Source: Caulobacter sp. (GTDB lineage: Bacteria > Pseudomonadota > Alphaproteobacteria > Caulobacterales > Caulobacteraceae). From it: a stretch of 33,111 nucleotides of DNA. Under the pieces are notes generated by a model, which worked only from the letters and a program-made list of their open reading frames with translations, ran no database searches and was not told the origin of the DNA. Location: NCBI GenBank assembly GCA_028291055.1, contig JAQGIP010000103.1, forward strand, positions 1-33,111, given 5' to 3'. The position numbers and the translations under genes were made by a program. Of this stretch, positions 1-8,031 are shown piece after piece (positions within the stretch are counted from its first letter, which is position 1; every line of letters starts with the position of its first letter).

Positions 1-981
1 CGCGCCGCCGCCGACGCCGTGCGCGCGCGGCGCGCCCACGCCCACGCCGCCGCCCACCAGGAAAGCCGCACGCTGGACGGCGTGCGCATCAAGGTGCTGG
101 CCAACCTCGGCGCGCTCACCGAAGCCCAGGCCGCCGTCGCGGCGGGTGCGGAAGGCTGCGGCCTGTTGCGCACCGAATTCCTGTTCCTGGATCGCGAAAC
201 CGCGCCCGGCGAGGACGAGCAACTGGCCGCCTACCAGGCCATCGCCGACACCCTGGGCGGGCGGCCCTTCGTCATCCGCACCCTCGACGTCGGCGGCGAT
301 AAGCCCGTGGCCTACCTGCCCATTCCCGCCGAGGAGAACCCCGCGCTCGGCCTGCGCGGCGTACGCGTCAGCCTGTGGCGGCCCGACCTGCTGCGCACCC
401 AGCTGCGCGCCATCCTGCGGCTCAAGCGTCCCACCGGCGCCAAGATCATGGTCCCGATGCTGGCCAGCGTGTCCGAACTGGCCGCCGTCCGCGCCCTGGC
501 CGACGAGGCAGCCGCCGAGCTCGGCGTGCCCGGCCTGCCGATCGGGGTGATGGTCGAGACCCCGGCGGCGGCCATCACCGCCGACCTGATCTGCGCGCGC
601 GCCGACTTCATCTCCATCGGCACCAACGACCTGGCCCAATACGCCCTGGCCATGGATCGCGGCAACGATCGCCTCGCCGCCGACATCGACGGCCTGCACC
701 CCGCCGTCCTGCGCCTGATCGGCGAGGCGGTGGCGGGCGCGCGGCGTCATAACCGCCCCGTCAGCGTCTGCGGCGGCCTGGCCTCCGACCTCGCCGCCGC
801 CCCCATCCTCATCGGCCTCGGCATCACCGAACTGTCCGCCTCGCCCGCCATCGCGCCGGAGCTCAAGGCCCTGATCCGCACCCTGTCGGCCGCCGACTGT
901 TCGCGCCTGGCCCGCGAGGCCCTCAACCAGACCTCCGCGGCGGATGTGCGCGCGCTCAATCTCCTGAAGGGAGCCGCCTGA
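1..981 (+). CDS. PTS Enzyme I (phosphoenolpyruvate-protein phosphotransferase), C-terminal part, truncated by window edge
   Basis: The frame is open from base 1, so the N-terminus lies outside the window. What remains is the PEP-binding TIM-barrel half of Enzyme I, the cytosolic enzyme that takes phosphate from PEP and passes it to HPr. Visible family motifs are GCGLLRTEFLF, DVGGDKPVAYLP, ENPALGLRGVR, GVMVETPAA, SIGTNDLAQYALAMDR and VCGGLASD, which holds the active-site Cys; many family members have Glu where this has the second Gly. In related alphaproteobacteria this unit is often fused to IIA and HPr, which cannot be checked here. Its TGA overlaps the ATG of the downstream permease by one base (TGATG), indicating translational coupling in an amino-sugar uptake operon. 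Family assignment is firm; the fusion and substrate are inferred from the neighbour. Confidence 0.95.
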   Translation, partial: RAAADAVRARRAHAHAAAHQESRTLDGVRIKVLANLGALTEAQAAVAAGAEGCGLLRTEFLFLDRETAPGEDEQLAAYQAIADTLGGRPFVIRTLDVGGDKPVAYLPIPAEENPALGLRGVRVSLWRPDLLRTQLRAILRLKRPTGAKIMVPMLASVSELAAVRALADEAAAELGVPGLPIGVMVETPAAAITADLICARADFISIGTNDLAQYALAMDRGNDRLAADIDGLHPAVLRLIGEAVAGARRHNRPVSVCGGLASDLAAAPILIGLGITELSASPAIAPELKALIRTLSAADCSRLAREALNQTSAADVRALNLLKGAA

Positions 982-2747
982 TGGCCCGTCTTTCCTTGAG
1001 CGCGCTCCAGCCCCTGGGCCGCGCCCTGATGCTGCCCATCGCCGTGCTGCCGGTGGCCGGCCTGCTGCTGCGCCTTGGCCAGCCGGACATGCTCGACATC
1101 GCCTTCATCGCCTCGGCGGGGGATGCGATCTTCCACAACCTCGGCCTGCTGTTCGCCATCGGCGTGGCGGTGGGCTTCGCGAAGGACGGCAACGGCGCCG
1201 CCGCCCTGGCCGGGGCGGTGTGCTTCCTGATCGCGACCAATGGCGCGGAAGCCCTGATGAGCGTGCCCGCCGACGCCCTGGCCGGCTTCACCGGCAAGGC
1301 CACGGACCTGGCGTCCGCCGCCTTCAAGGACGGCGCGATCAACAAGCTGTCGGTGCCCTTGGGCATCCTGTCGGGCCTGATCGCGGGCGGCGCCTACAAC
1401 CGCTTCGGCGAGATCAGGCTGCCGGAATACCTGGCCTTCTTCGGTGGCCGCCGCTTCGTGCCCATCGTCAGCGGGCTCGCGGGCCTGGTGCTCGCCCTCG
1501 TGGTGGGGATCAGCTGGACCCGCCTCAGCCATGGGATCGACGACGCCAGCCGCATCATCGTGGCGGCCGGACCGCTCGGCCTCTTCATCTTCGGGGTGCT
1601 GAACCGGCTGCTGATCGTCACCGGGCTGCACCACATCCTCAACAACATCGCCTGGTTCGTGCTCGGTGATTTCCATGGCGCCACCGGCGACCTGCACCGC
1701 TTCTTCGCGGGCGACCCGAGCGCCGGGGCCTTCATGAGCGGCTTCTTCCCGGTGATGATGTTCGGCCTGCCCGCCGCCTGCCTGGCCATGTACCACACCG
1801 CCCGGCCCGAGCGGCGCAAAGCGGTCGGCGGCATGCTGCTGTCGCTGGCGCTCACCGCCATGCTGACCGGCGTCACCGAGCCGATCGAGTTCACCTTCAT
1901 GTTCCTGGCCCCGGTGCTCTATGGCCTGCACGCGGTGATGACGGGCCTGGCCATGGTCATCATGGACGCGCTGAAGGTCCGCCTCGGCTTCAGCTTCTCC
2001 GCCGGCCTGTTCGACTATGTGATCAACTTCGGCAAGGCGACGAAGCCCCTCCTGCTGATCCCCGTGGGCTTCGCCTACTTCGCCCTCTATTACGGCGTCT
2101 TCCGCTTCGCCATCACCCGCTTCAACTTAAAGACCCCGGGCCGCGAACCCGCCGAGGAACTCGCCGCCGCCGACGCCGTCAGCGCCAACCCCGCCGCTGC
2201 CGGAGGCCGCCCCCAGGCCTTCATCACCGCGCTGGGCGGGCCGGGCAACCTGATCTCCGTCGACGCCTGCACAACGCGTCTTCGCCTGGTCATGGCCGAC
2301 CAGTCCGCCGTCAACGAACCGGCCCTGAAGGCCCTCGGCGCCCGAGGCCTGATCCGCCCCTCGCCGAAAGACCTCCAGGTCGTCATGGGCCCCATCGCCG
2401 ACCAGCTGGCCCGTGAAATCCGCACCGCCCTGGGCTCGGCCTCCGCCGTGGCTGCCACGCCCGCCGCCGCCTCCAGCGCTACCGCGCCCACCCAAGCCGA
2501 CCAGTCCCTCGCCGCCGCCATCCTCGCCGCCCTGGGCGGCCCGTCCAACCTGCTCGCCGTGGAGGGCGCCGCCAACCGCCTGCTGGTCTCCCTCGTCAAC
2601 ACCGCCAACATCGACGAGACGGCGATGAACGCCCTCGGCCTGCGCGGCCTGACCCGCACGTCCGGTGACCGCGCACAGCTGTTGCTGGCCGGCCCGGCCG
2701 CCGGAACGGCCCGGGCTCTGGGAGCCATGCTGCCCGTCGCGGGCTAA
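981..2747 (+). CDS. nagE: PTS N-acetylglucosamine-type permease, IIC-IIB-IIB
   Basis: A 588-residue inner-membrane sugar permease of the glucose/GlcNAc PTS family, which transports and phosphorylates the sugar. The IIC domain (about 1-380) is hydrophobic and carries the substrate-site signature TGVTEPIEFTFMF near 296-308. A first IIB domain (about 411-484) has the phospho-cysteine motif DACTTRLRL with Cys430. After an Ala/Thr-rich linker a second IIB-like domain (about 509-585) follows; it aligns with the first at a 100-residue offset, but the position matching Cys430 is Ala530 (EGAANRLL), so it cannot carry phosphate. No IIA is fused; it is probably supplied by the upstream Enzyme I polypeptide. 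The start is fixed by the one-base overlap with that gene. GlcNAc specificity is inferred from similarity and could be another amino sugar. Confidence 0.93.
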   Translation: MARLSLSALQPLGRALMLPIAVLPVAGLLLRLGQPDMLDIAFIASAGDAIFHNLGLLFAIGVAVGFAKDGNGAAALAGAVCFLIATNGAEALMSVPADALAGFTGKATDLASAAFKDGAINKLSVPLGILSGLIAGGAYNRFGEIRLPEYLAFFGGRRFVPIVSGLAGLVLALVVGISWTRLSHGIDDASRIIVAAGPLGLFIFGVLNRLLIVTGLHHILNNIAWFVLGDFHGATGDLHRFFAGDPSAGAFMSGFFPVMMFGLPAACLAMYHTARPERRKAVGGMLLSLALTAMLTGVTEPIEFTFMFLAPVLYGLHAVMTGLAMVIMDALKVRLGFSFSAGLFDYVINFGKATKPLLLIPVGFAYFALYYGVFRFAITRFNLKTPGREPAEELAAADAVSANPAAAGGRPQAFITALGGPGNLISVDACTTRLRLVMADQSAVNEPALKALGARGLIRPSPKDLQVVMGPIADQLAREIRTALGSASAVAATPAAASSATAPTQADQSLAAAILAALGGPSNLLAVEGAANRLLVSLVNTANIDETAMNALGLRGLTRTSGDRAQLLLAGPAAGTARALGAMLPVAG

Positions 2748-2759
2748 CCCCCCAACACT

Positions 2760-2900
2760 CCGCTCATCCCGACGAAAGTCGGGACCCATAGTGAGCCTGA
2801 CGATTGTCCGGGATACCGTGTGCGGGGCACAGCCCTGCATCTTCAGCAGCGTTCAAACCTCACGCGCCCCATGGGTCCCGACTTTCGTCGGGATGAGCGG
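2760..2900. repeat. Family A palindromic element (copy A1)
   Basis: A 30-bp perfect inverted repeat (2760-2789 against 2871-2900) encloses an 81-bp centre. Each arm is itself a hairpin (CCCGAC-GAAA-GTCGGG type). The element begins 12 bases after the nagE stop and may also act as a transcription end for the PTS operon. The copy at 9435-9601 has the same outer arms and a centre that starts similarly (GTGAG, then a GGATAC), so the whole unit appears to be the repeated entity. Confidence 0.9.
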
Positions 2901-2913
2901 AAGGGGGGGGCGC

Positions 2914-3105
2914 CTACCCCAACGGCTTCTGATACGTCCCCTGCGGCTGCAGCTCCGCCACCACCTCCAGCAGCCGCCGCGCGGAGGCCGCGGCGGCGGC
3001 GGGGGTCAGGGAGAGGCCGACGCCGTCCGGGCCGGTGATGGCCACCTCACCCTCGACGGCGGTGACCTCCAGCGGCAGGTCGATGGCTTTCAGGAAGTCG
3101 GACAT
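2914..3105 (-). CDS. Small hypothetical protein (63 aa)
   Basis: A 63-residue acidic-to-neutral protein beginning MSDFLKAIDLPLEVTAVEGE. No signal peptide or membrane segment is visible; the middle is an Ala/Arg-rich predicted helix (AAAAASARRLLEVVAEL). It starts 15 bases downstream of the stop of the minus-strand gene at 3121-3306, so the two probably form one short transcript. I do not recognise the family. The clean minus-strand frame and the alternation of beta-like and helical segments support a real gene. Confidence 0.6.
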   Translation of the reverse strand: MSDFLKAIDLPLEVTAVEGEVAITGPDGVGLSLTPAAAAASARRLLEVVAELQPQGTYQKPLG

Positions 3106-3120
3106 GGGGCCTCGCTCGGG

Positions 3121-3306
3121 TCAGGGGGCTTTGCGGAAGGTTTCGCCGACCTTGCCGGCGTCGGGGCCGTCGGGGCCGGCCGAGCGGGCCTCCTTGCGGC
3201 CGGTCTCCACCGCGCCCTTGTCGGAGACCAGGCCCGGGCGGTCGCCGGTCTTCTGGGCGGCGTTGGCGGCGCGGCCCGGTTCGTCGTTCGCGTCAGCCTT
3301 GGCCAT
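3121..3306 (-). CDS. Small charged hypothetical protein (61 aa)
   Basis: A 61-residue hydrophilic protein starting MAKADANDEPGRAANAAQK, rich in Ala, Gly, Asp and Lys and probably disordered. The ATG at 3306 was chosen because a GGGAGA ribosome-binding site sits six bases upstream; longer in-frame extensions run antisense through the divergent gene at 3434. It is followed closely by the minus-strand gene at 3105. No family is recognised; the composition resembles small stress-associated alphaproteobacterial proteins, but that is only an impression. Confidence 0.6.
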   Translation of the reverse strand: MAKADANDEPGRAANAAQKTGDRPGLVSDKGAVETGRKEARSAGPDGPDAGKVGETFRKAP

Positions 3307-3433
3307 GGTGCTCTCCCGTTGAAGTCCTTCCAAAACAGCGCCCCCGCCGGGCCGGTTCCAACCTTTGCCTTCCCCGATTGACGCCCCACCCCGGCCGCGC
3401 GCACCTTCCGCGCCGTTGGGTGGAGTGGTTAGC

Positions 3434-3991
3434 ATGCGCGCGCCGGCGTGGTTGCGGAGCGGAGTGCGGGAAGGCGCGCGTGGCTGGCGCGCGGCCGCCA
3501 TGGCGTTGAGCCTGGCCGTGACCCTGATGGGGGTGACCTCGGCGGCCTCCAACCTGTCGCCCCGGTCCAGCTCCGATGATCCGCCCACCGCCGCCCTGAC
3601 CGCCTTCCGGGCCGGGCGCGCCCCCGGCCATGGGCGCCCGGCCACCGCGCATCACTGCGGCGCGGCCGACTATGCGGACCGCCGCCGGATGATCGTCACC
3701 CTGTCGGGCCCGGGGGAGGGCCTGGGCGGCCTGGTGACCCCCGGCGCCGACTGCCGCGCCGCACCGGGCCTGCCCGAAGCCCTGCGCCGCTACTGCACCC
3801 TGGCCCGCGAGCCCGGCCGCATGCGCCGCCAGCTGGCCGCCATCGAGGCCCATAACGAGGAGGTCGCGCGCCGGGGCGGGGCCGGCTGGAACCCGCCGGG
3901 ACGCGGCGCCCTGGCCCGCGTCAGGGCCCCCGGCGCCATTCCGGGCCTGGCCGTCTGCAAGCCCGCGCCGGGCGGGGCGGGGACGCTTTAG
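3434..3991 (+). CDS. Hypothetical, probably exported or membrane-anchored protein (185 aa)
   Basis: The ATG at 3434 gives a protein with a basic N-terminus followed by a hydrophobic stretch (AAAMALSLAVTLMGVTSAAS), compatible with a signal sequence or anchor. The rest is Pro/Arg/Gly-rich with four scattered Cys residues and no motif that I recognise. A longer in-frame start at 3365 exists but would extend into the divergent promoter region shared with the gene at 3306. Codon positions look coding on the plus strand; the long antisense frames here are read as GC-driven shadows. Function unknown. Confidence 0.5.
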   Translation: MRAPAWLRSGVREGARGWRAAAMALSLAVTLMGVTSAASNLSPRSSSDDPPTAALTAFRAGRAPGHGRPATAHHCGAADYADRRRMIVTLSGPGEGLGGLVTPGADCRAAPGLPEALRRYCTLAREPGRMRRQLAAIEAHNEEVARRGGAGWNPPGRGALARVRAPGAIPGLAVCKPAPGGAGTL

Positions 3992-4169
3992 GCCGCCCAA
4001 TTCCCCGCCACCCGCGCCTGCGTTGTTCGCGCGTGCCGGGCGCCCGATTGCGGGCGGGGGCGGGGCGTGGCTAGGTTGCGGCGAAGGGGAGCGGCCGGAT
4101 GCGCAGCGTGGCTTTGTGGGTGGTTTTGGCGGACTGCGCCGAACGGCTGAAGGCCCACGCGGTCTAGGC

Positions 4170-5654
4170 ATGCGCGCGGGCCTCATCCTCCTTGCCGGAC
4201 TGGCCGCCGCGCTGCTGGCGGCTCCGGCCCAGGCCGGCGTCACCGCCGCTCTGACCGGCGGCGGGCGCGGGGTGGTGGGGCCGGCGCCGGACGGCTGCCG
4301 CTGGAGCGAGCCGCTGAACGAGCGTGCGGTCCACAAGCTGCTGTGCCTGGATGTGGACGGGCGCTGGACCGAGGCGGTGCGCACGGAGGGGCTGACCGAA
4401 AGCTCGGTGATCGAGGCGGAGGCGGGCGACACCGAGGCGATGAATGTGCTGGCCTACTTCTACCTGGCCGGGCCCCAGGCGCGGCGCGACCTTGAGAAGG
4501 CCCGCGACTGGTTCGGGCGTTCGGCCAGCCAGGGGGACGGCCACGGGATGTTCAACCTCGGCCTGATGCTGGACGCGGGCGAGGGCGGCGGGGCCGACAA
4601 GGCGGGCGCGGTCGGCTGGTACCGGCGCGCGGCCAAGAACGGCATCCCCCAGGCGATGAACAACCTCGGTTTCGCCTATCAGCGCGGCGAGGGGGTGGAG
4701 CGCGACTATGCCGAGGCGGTGCGCTGGTTCCGGGCCAGCGCGGACAAGGGCGACGGCGCGGCCATGGCCAATGTCGGCCTGGCCTATGCGCGCGGCCAGG
4801 GGGTGGCGGAGGACCCGGTCCAGGCCACGGCCTGGTTCCGCAAGGGCGCGGAGGCGGGCGACGCCAATGCGATGATCAACCTAGGACTGGCCTATGCCGG
4901 GGGGTATGGCATCGCGGCCGATCCGGCCCAGGCGGCGGTCTGGTACCGGCGCGCGGCCGACCAGGGCGAGGCGGGCGGCGCCTTCCGGCTGGGCCTCGCC
5001 TATGAGCACGGCACCGGGGTGGCCCAGGACGAGGCGGCCGCCGCACGCTGGTATCGCCAGGCGGTGGAGGGCGGCGACGTGCGCGCCATGCTGGCGCTCG
5101 GCGTGATGCTGGAGGAGGGGCGCGGCGGCGCGGCCGACCTGGCCGGCGCGGCGGCGCTCTATCGCCAGGCGGGCGACGCGGGCGATGCCTCGGGCAACTT
5201 CAACTTAGGCCGGCTGCTGGCCCACGGAAACGGCGTGCCCAAGGATACGGCTCAGGCGGCGGCCCGCTACCGGCTGGCGGCGGACGGCGGAGACGCGGGC
5301 GCGATGAACAACCTGGGCGTCCTCTATGCCAAGGGCGACGGGGTGGCGCTCGACTTCACCGAGGCCGCCGGGCTCTACCGGCGCGCGGCGCAGGGCGGCA
5401 GCCGCATGGGGATGTTCAACCTGGGCGTCCTGCTCAGCGAGGGGCGCGGCGTGGCGCGCGATGACGTCGAGGCCCTGACGTGGCTGCGCGCGGCGGCCGA
5501 CGCGGGGCTGGCCGACGCGATGACGGCGGTGGGGGACTTCTATGCGCGCGGCCGGGGCGGGCTGACGCCGGACCGGCAGGAGGCGAAGCGCTGGTGGCAG
5601 AAAGGCGCGGACGCGGGCGACGAGGACGCCGTGCGGCGGCTGAAGGCGAATTGA
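4170..5654 (+). CDS. Exported Sel1-like repeat protein (11 repeats)
   Basis: The start at 4170 yields a clear signal peptide (MRAGLILLAGLAAALLAAPAQA), so the protein is probably periplasmic. From about residue 90 to the end it consists of eleven ~36-residue Sel1-like (TPR-related) helical repeats, recognisable by units such as AMNNLGFAYQRGEGV and the following YAEAVRWFRASADKGD pattern. Sel1 solenoids are protein-protein scaffolds; some in Proteobacteria act in envelope signalling or bind peptidoglycan hydrolases. An upstream in-frame start at 4023 would precede the signal peptide and is unlikely. The TGA overlaps the ATG of a small exported ORF at 5654 by one base. The specific partner is unknown. 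Confidence 0.88.
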   Translation: MRAGLILLAGLAAALLAAPAQAGVTAALTGGGRGVVGPAPDGCRWSEPLNERAVHKLLCLDVDGRWTEAVRTEGLTESSVIEAEAGDTEAMNVLAYFYLAGPQARRDLEKARDWFGRSASQGDGHGMFNLGLMLDAGEGGGADKAGAVGWYRRAAKNGIPQAMNNLGFAYQRGEGVERDYAEAVRWFRASADKGDGAAMANVGLAYARGQGVAEDPVQATAWFRKGAEAGDANAMINLGLAYAGGYGIAADPAQAAVWYRRAADQGEAGGAFRLGLAYEHGTGVAQDEAAAARWYRQAVEGGDVRAMLALGVMLEEGRGGAADLAGAAALYRQAGDAGDASGNFNLGRLLAHGNGVPKDTAQAAARYRLAADGGDAGAMNNLGVLYAKGDGVALDFTEAAGLYRRAAQGGSRMGMFNLGVLLSEGRGVARDDVEALTWLRAAADAGLADAMTAVGDFYARGRGGLTPDRQEAKRWWQKGADAGDEDAVRRLKAN

Positions 5655-5938
5655 TGCGCGCGGTGCTGATCGCGGCGGCGGGGGTGTTGGCGCTGGGCGG
5701 CAGCGCCTGGGCGCGGGCCGCCGCGCCGGCCGCCGCGCCCTCCGTGGCTGCGCCGAAAGACGGGGCGCCGGATGGGCCGCGGGATGGTTTGAGGCCCCAC
5801 GGCGCTCTTCCCTCCCCGTCTGGGGAGGGCAGGGCCGAAGGCCCGAGGGTGGGGCAGGTGATTATGCGGCCGCCTTCGTTGGAAGGTCAGGCGCCCGTTG
5901 GGGCAGAGCTCTGCATAGACGGGCGCTTCGCCGTTTGA
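5654..5938 (+). CDS. Short exported ORF whose C-terminus is encoded by a repeat element
   Basis: It begins on the A of the upstream TGA (TGATG coupling) with a signal peptide, MRAVLIAAAGVLALGGSAWA, and an Ala/Pro-rich segment. From about residue 50 onward the frame enters the family D repeat (5803-6012), so residues such as LPSPSGEGRAEGPRVGQV are translated repeat, not conserved protein. The gene is therefore probably a remnant of a longer exported protein truncated by repeat insertion, or a dispensable leader. The predicted mature product is only about 70 residues. Function unknown. Confidence 0.5.
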   Translation: MRAVLIAAAGVLALGGSAWARAAAPAAAPSVAAPKDGAPDGPRDGLRPHGALPSPSGEGRAEGPRVGQVIMRPPSLEGQAPVGAELCIDGRFAV

Positions 5939-6012
5939 GGGGGGGGACGCATAGTCACCTGCCCCACCCTGGCCGCTGCGCGGCCTGTCCCTCCCCAGAT
6001 GGGGAGGGAAAG
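5803..6012. repeat. Family D palindromic element (copy D1, ~210 bp)
   Basis: It starts with a CCCTCCCC...GGGGAGGG hairpin and ends with its counterpart, and holds a GGGCCGAAGGCCC hairpin, a GGTGGGGC/GCCCCACC pair, a TATGCG/CGCATA pair and a central CAGAGCTCTG palindrome. The same order is found at 31720-31932, with a diverged copy at about 26409-26571. It overlaps the end of the coding frame at 5654 and finishes about 60 bases before the next gene. Confidence 0.9.
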
Positions 6013-6072
6013 AGAATTGGGGTGTCGGGATGGGCGGTTCTCGTGCGTCCTTGGGATCAAAGGAGTCTGCCC

Positions 6073-6645
6073 ATGTCGTTCCAGGCCTATCTCGACACCG
6101 TGCGCGCCAAGACCGGGCTGGGGCCCGATGAGTTCCGGGTGCTGGCCGAGCAGAAGGGGTTGCTGGGGGCCAAGGCGGCGCCGGTGATGGCGTGGCTGAA
6201 GGCGGACTATGGGTTGGGGCAGGGCCACGCCATGTGCATCTGGGCCTCCATCAAGGCCGATGGCGCGCCGGTGCGGCCGGGGCCGGAGGCGCGCATCGAT
6301 GCGCTGTTTTCGGGCGGCAAGGCGGGGTGGCGGGCTGTCTATGAGGGGCTGCTGGCGACGGCGCGAGGCTATGGCGACGACGTGGGGGTCAGCCCTACCG
6401 ACAGCTACGTCAGCCTGGTGCGGGGCAAGGGCAAGTTCGCCATCGTGGCGCCGGGCGCCAGCTTCCTCGACATCGGGTTCAAGCGGCCGGGCGTGGCGGC
6501 GACGGACCGGTTCGTGTCGGCGGCGGGATGGAACAACATGCTGACCCACCGGGTGCGGCTGGCGGCGGGGGAGACGGTGGACGGTGAGGTGCTTGAGTGG
6601 CTGCGGGCGAGCTATGAGGCGGCGGGGAGGAAGGTGAAGGGGTAG
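6073..6645 (+). CDS. DUF4287/DUF5655-type protein
   Basis: A 190-residue cytosolic protein. The N-terminal ~60 residues (MSFQAYLDTVRAKTGLGPDE ... GAKAAPVMAWLKADYGLGQGHA) match the style of DUF4287; the C-terminal half (about 70-190, including DSYVSLVRGKGKFAIVAP and a final segment on the response of arginine-rich strands) matches DUF5655, a domain often annotated as a possible transporter-like or DNA-repair-associated protein without firm function. The start is supported by AAAGGAG about eight bases upstream. It stands alone between two repeat elements, so no operon context helps. Family call is from memory of the domain style; function unknown. Confidence 0.75.
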   Translation: MSFQAYLDTVRAKTGLGPDEFRVLAEQKGLLGAKAAPVMAWLKADYGLGQGHAMCIWASIKADGAPVRPGPEARIDALFSGGKAGWRAVYEGLLATARGYGDDVGVSPTDSYVSLVRGKGKFAIVAPGASFLDIGFKRPGVAATDRFVSAAGWNNMLTHRVRLAAGETVDGEVLEWLRASYEAAGRKVKG

Positions 6646-6695
6646 GGGCAAAGGGGGGCAGGGCGTGGGGCGGGTCAGGCGGCGCGCATAACCCC

Positions 6696-6826
6696 TTCCG
6701 TCATCGCCGGACTTGTTCCGGCGACCCATGCACACCGTCCTCAGGTGAATAACGCGCCGGCGTTCAGCGGCCCACCTTGCCTGCCCGTGTGCATGGGTCC
6801 CCGGAACAAGTCCGGGGATGACGGAA
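6696..6826. repeat. Family C palindromic element (copy C1)
   Basis: Two ~40-bp arms (6696-6735 and 6787-6826) form an inverted repeat with 38 matching positions. Each arm folds alone into a hairpin around GGACTTGTTCC: the left stem reads CGCCGGA/TCCGGCG, the right CCCCGGA/TCCGGGG. The two differences between arms are compensatory within each hairpin. The element lies between convergent genes (6645 plus, 6859 minus) and could terminate both. Confidence 0.9.
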
Positions 6827-6858
6827 GTTTTGGGGGTTTGAGCTGAGTGGCGCGGCGC

Positions 6859-8031
6859 TCAGGACAGGCGGTCCCTGAAATCCGTGTAGTCGAACTGGCG
6901 GATCAGTTTCAGGGCGTCGGTGTCGCTGTTCCACAGGGCTATGGCGGGCAGGGGCACGCCGTTGAAGGTGTTGGTCTTGACCATGGAGTAGTGGGCTTGG
7001 TCGAGGAAGGCGAGGCGGGTTCCGGGCTGGGGGAGCGCCTCGAAGCGGTAGTCGCCGATGATGTCGCCGGCCAGGCAGGAGGGGCCGCCCAGGCGCACCG
7101 TTGGGCCGGTGTCGGGCTCGTGCATCAGGGCGGGGCGGTAGGGGGCCTCGATGACGTCGGGCATGTGGCAGGTGGCGGAGATGTCGGTGATGGCGACGGG
7201 GCCGTCGTTGTCGAAGAGGTCGAGGATTTCGCCGACCAGGATGCCGGCGTCGAGGGCTATGGCCTCGCCCGGTTCGAGCAGGACGTGGAGGTCGTGGCGG
7301 ATGGCGATGTCGCGGGTGAGCTGGATCAGGGCTTCGCGGTCGTAGTCGGCGCGGGTGATGTGGTGGCCGCCGCCGAGGTTCAGCCATTGCAGGTTGGGCA
7401 GGTAGGGGGCGAGCTTGGGCTCGAGGGATTGCCAGATGCGCTGGAGCGGCTCGAAGCCCTGTTCGCACAGGGCGTGGATGTGGAGGCCGTCGACGCCGGT
7501 GAGGTGTTCGGGGCGGAGCTGGGAGACGGGGAAGCCGAGGCGTGAGCCGGCGCGGCAGGGGTCGTATTTGTCGACCTCGGCTTGGCTGTGTTCGGGGTTG
7601 AGGCGAAGGCCGATGTCGAACAGCTGGCCTTCGTCGCGGGCCTTGGCGATGACGCCGGCGAAGCGCGCGATCTGGGCGGGGGTGTTGAAGATCACGGTGT
7701 CGGAGAGCGCCAGGATCTCGGGCAGGTCCTGGGGGCGATAGGCGGGGGAGTAGGTGGTCAGTTCGCCTCGGAAGTGTTCGCGGGCCAGGCGCGCTTCCCA
7801 GAGGCCGGAGGCGCAGACGCCGTCGAGGTAGTCGCCGACCACCCCGGCCAGGGACCACATGGAAAAGGCCTTCAGGGCGAGGAGGACGGAGGGGCCGCCG
7901 CGGTCGCCGACGTCCTTCAGAAGGCTAAGATTGCGCCGGATCGCGCACTCGTCGACCACGAAGCAGGGGGAGGGGACGCGGGCCAGGTCGAGGCGGGTAA
8001 AGGCGCCGGGGCCGGCGGCTTGGGTCTGCAT
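6859..8031 (-). CDS. nspC: Carboxynorspermidine/carboxyspermidine decarboxylase
   Basis: A 390-residue PLP enzyme of the alanine-racemase-fold (fold III) decarboxylases that removes CO2 from carboxy(nor)spermidine, the last step of the dehydrogenase-decarboxylase polyamine route. The PLP-binding lysine is in LLALKAFSMWS (Lys54). Other signatures are HIHALCEQGF, NLGGGHHIT, LLEPGEAIALDAG and the substrate-side DISATCHMPDVIEAPYRP. The ATG at 8031 overlaps the stop of the upstream dehydrogenase by one base, which fixes the start and shows coupling; a longer frame reaching 8151 only reads through that gene. In alphaproteobacteria the product may be spermidine or norspermidine; the sequence does not decide. 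Confidence 0.95.
   Translation of the reverse strand: MQTQAAGPGAFTRLDLARVPSPCFVVDECAIRRNLSLLKDVGDRGGPSVLLALKAFSMWSLAGVVGDYLDGVCASGLWEARLAREHFRGELTTYSPAYRPQDLPEILALSDTVIFNTPAQIARFAGVIAKARDEGQLFDIGLRLNPEHSQAEVDKYDPCRAGSRLGFPVSQLRPEHLTGVDGLHIHALCEQGFEPLQRIWQSLEPKLAPYLPNLQWLNLGGGHHITRADYDREALIQLTRDIAIRHDLHVLLEPGEAIALDAGILVGEILDLFDNDGPVAITDISATCHMPDVIEAPYRPALMHEPDTGPTVRLGGPSCLAGDIIGDYRFEALPQPGTRLAFLDQAHYSMVKTNTFNGVPLPAIALWNSDTDALKLIRQFDYTDFRDRLS

Noticed and set aside
747..1931. Long minus-strand open frame opposite the PTS genes
   Set aside because: Antisense to well-conserved EI and NagE; His/Gln/Gly-rich low-complexity product is typical of GC-rich shadow frames.
2665..3381. Plus-strand frame running from the end of nagE through the repeat
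   Set aside because: Consists of out-of-frame nagE, repeat A1 and antisense of two small genes.
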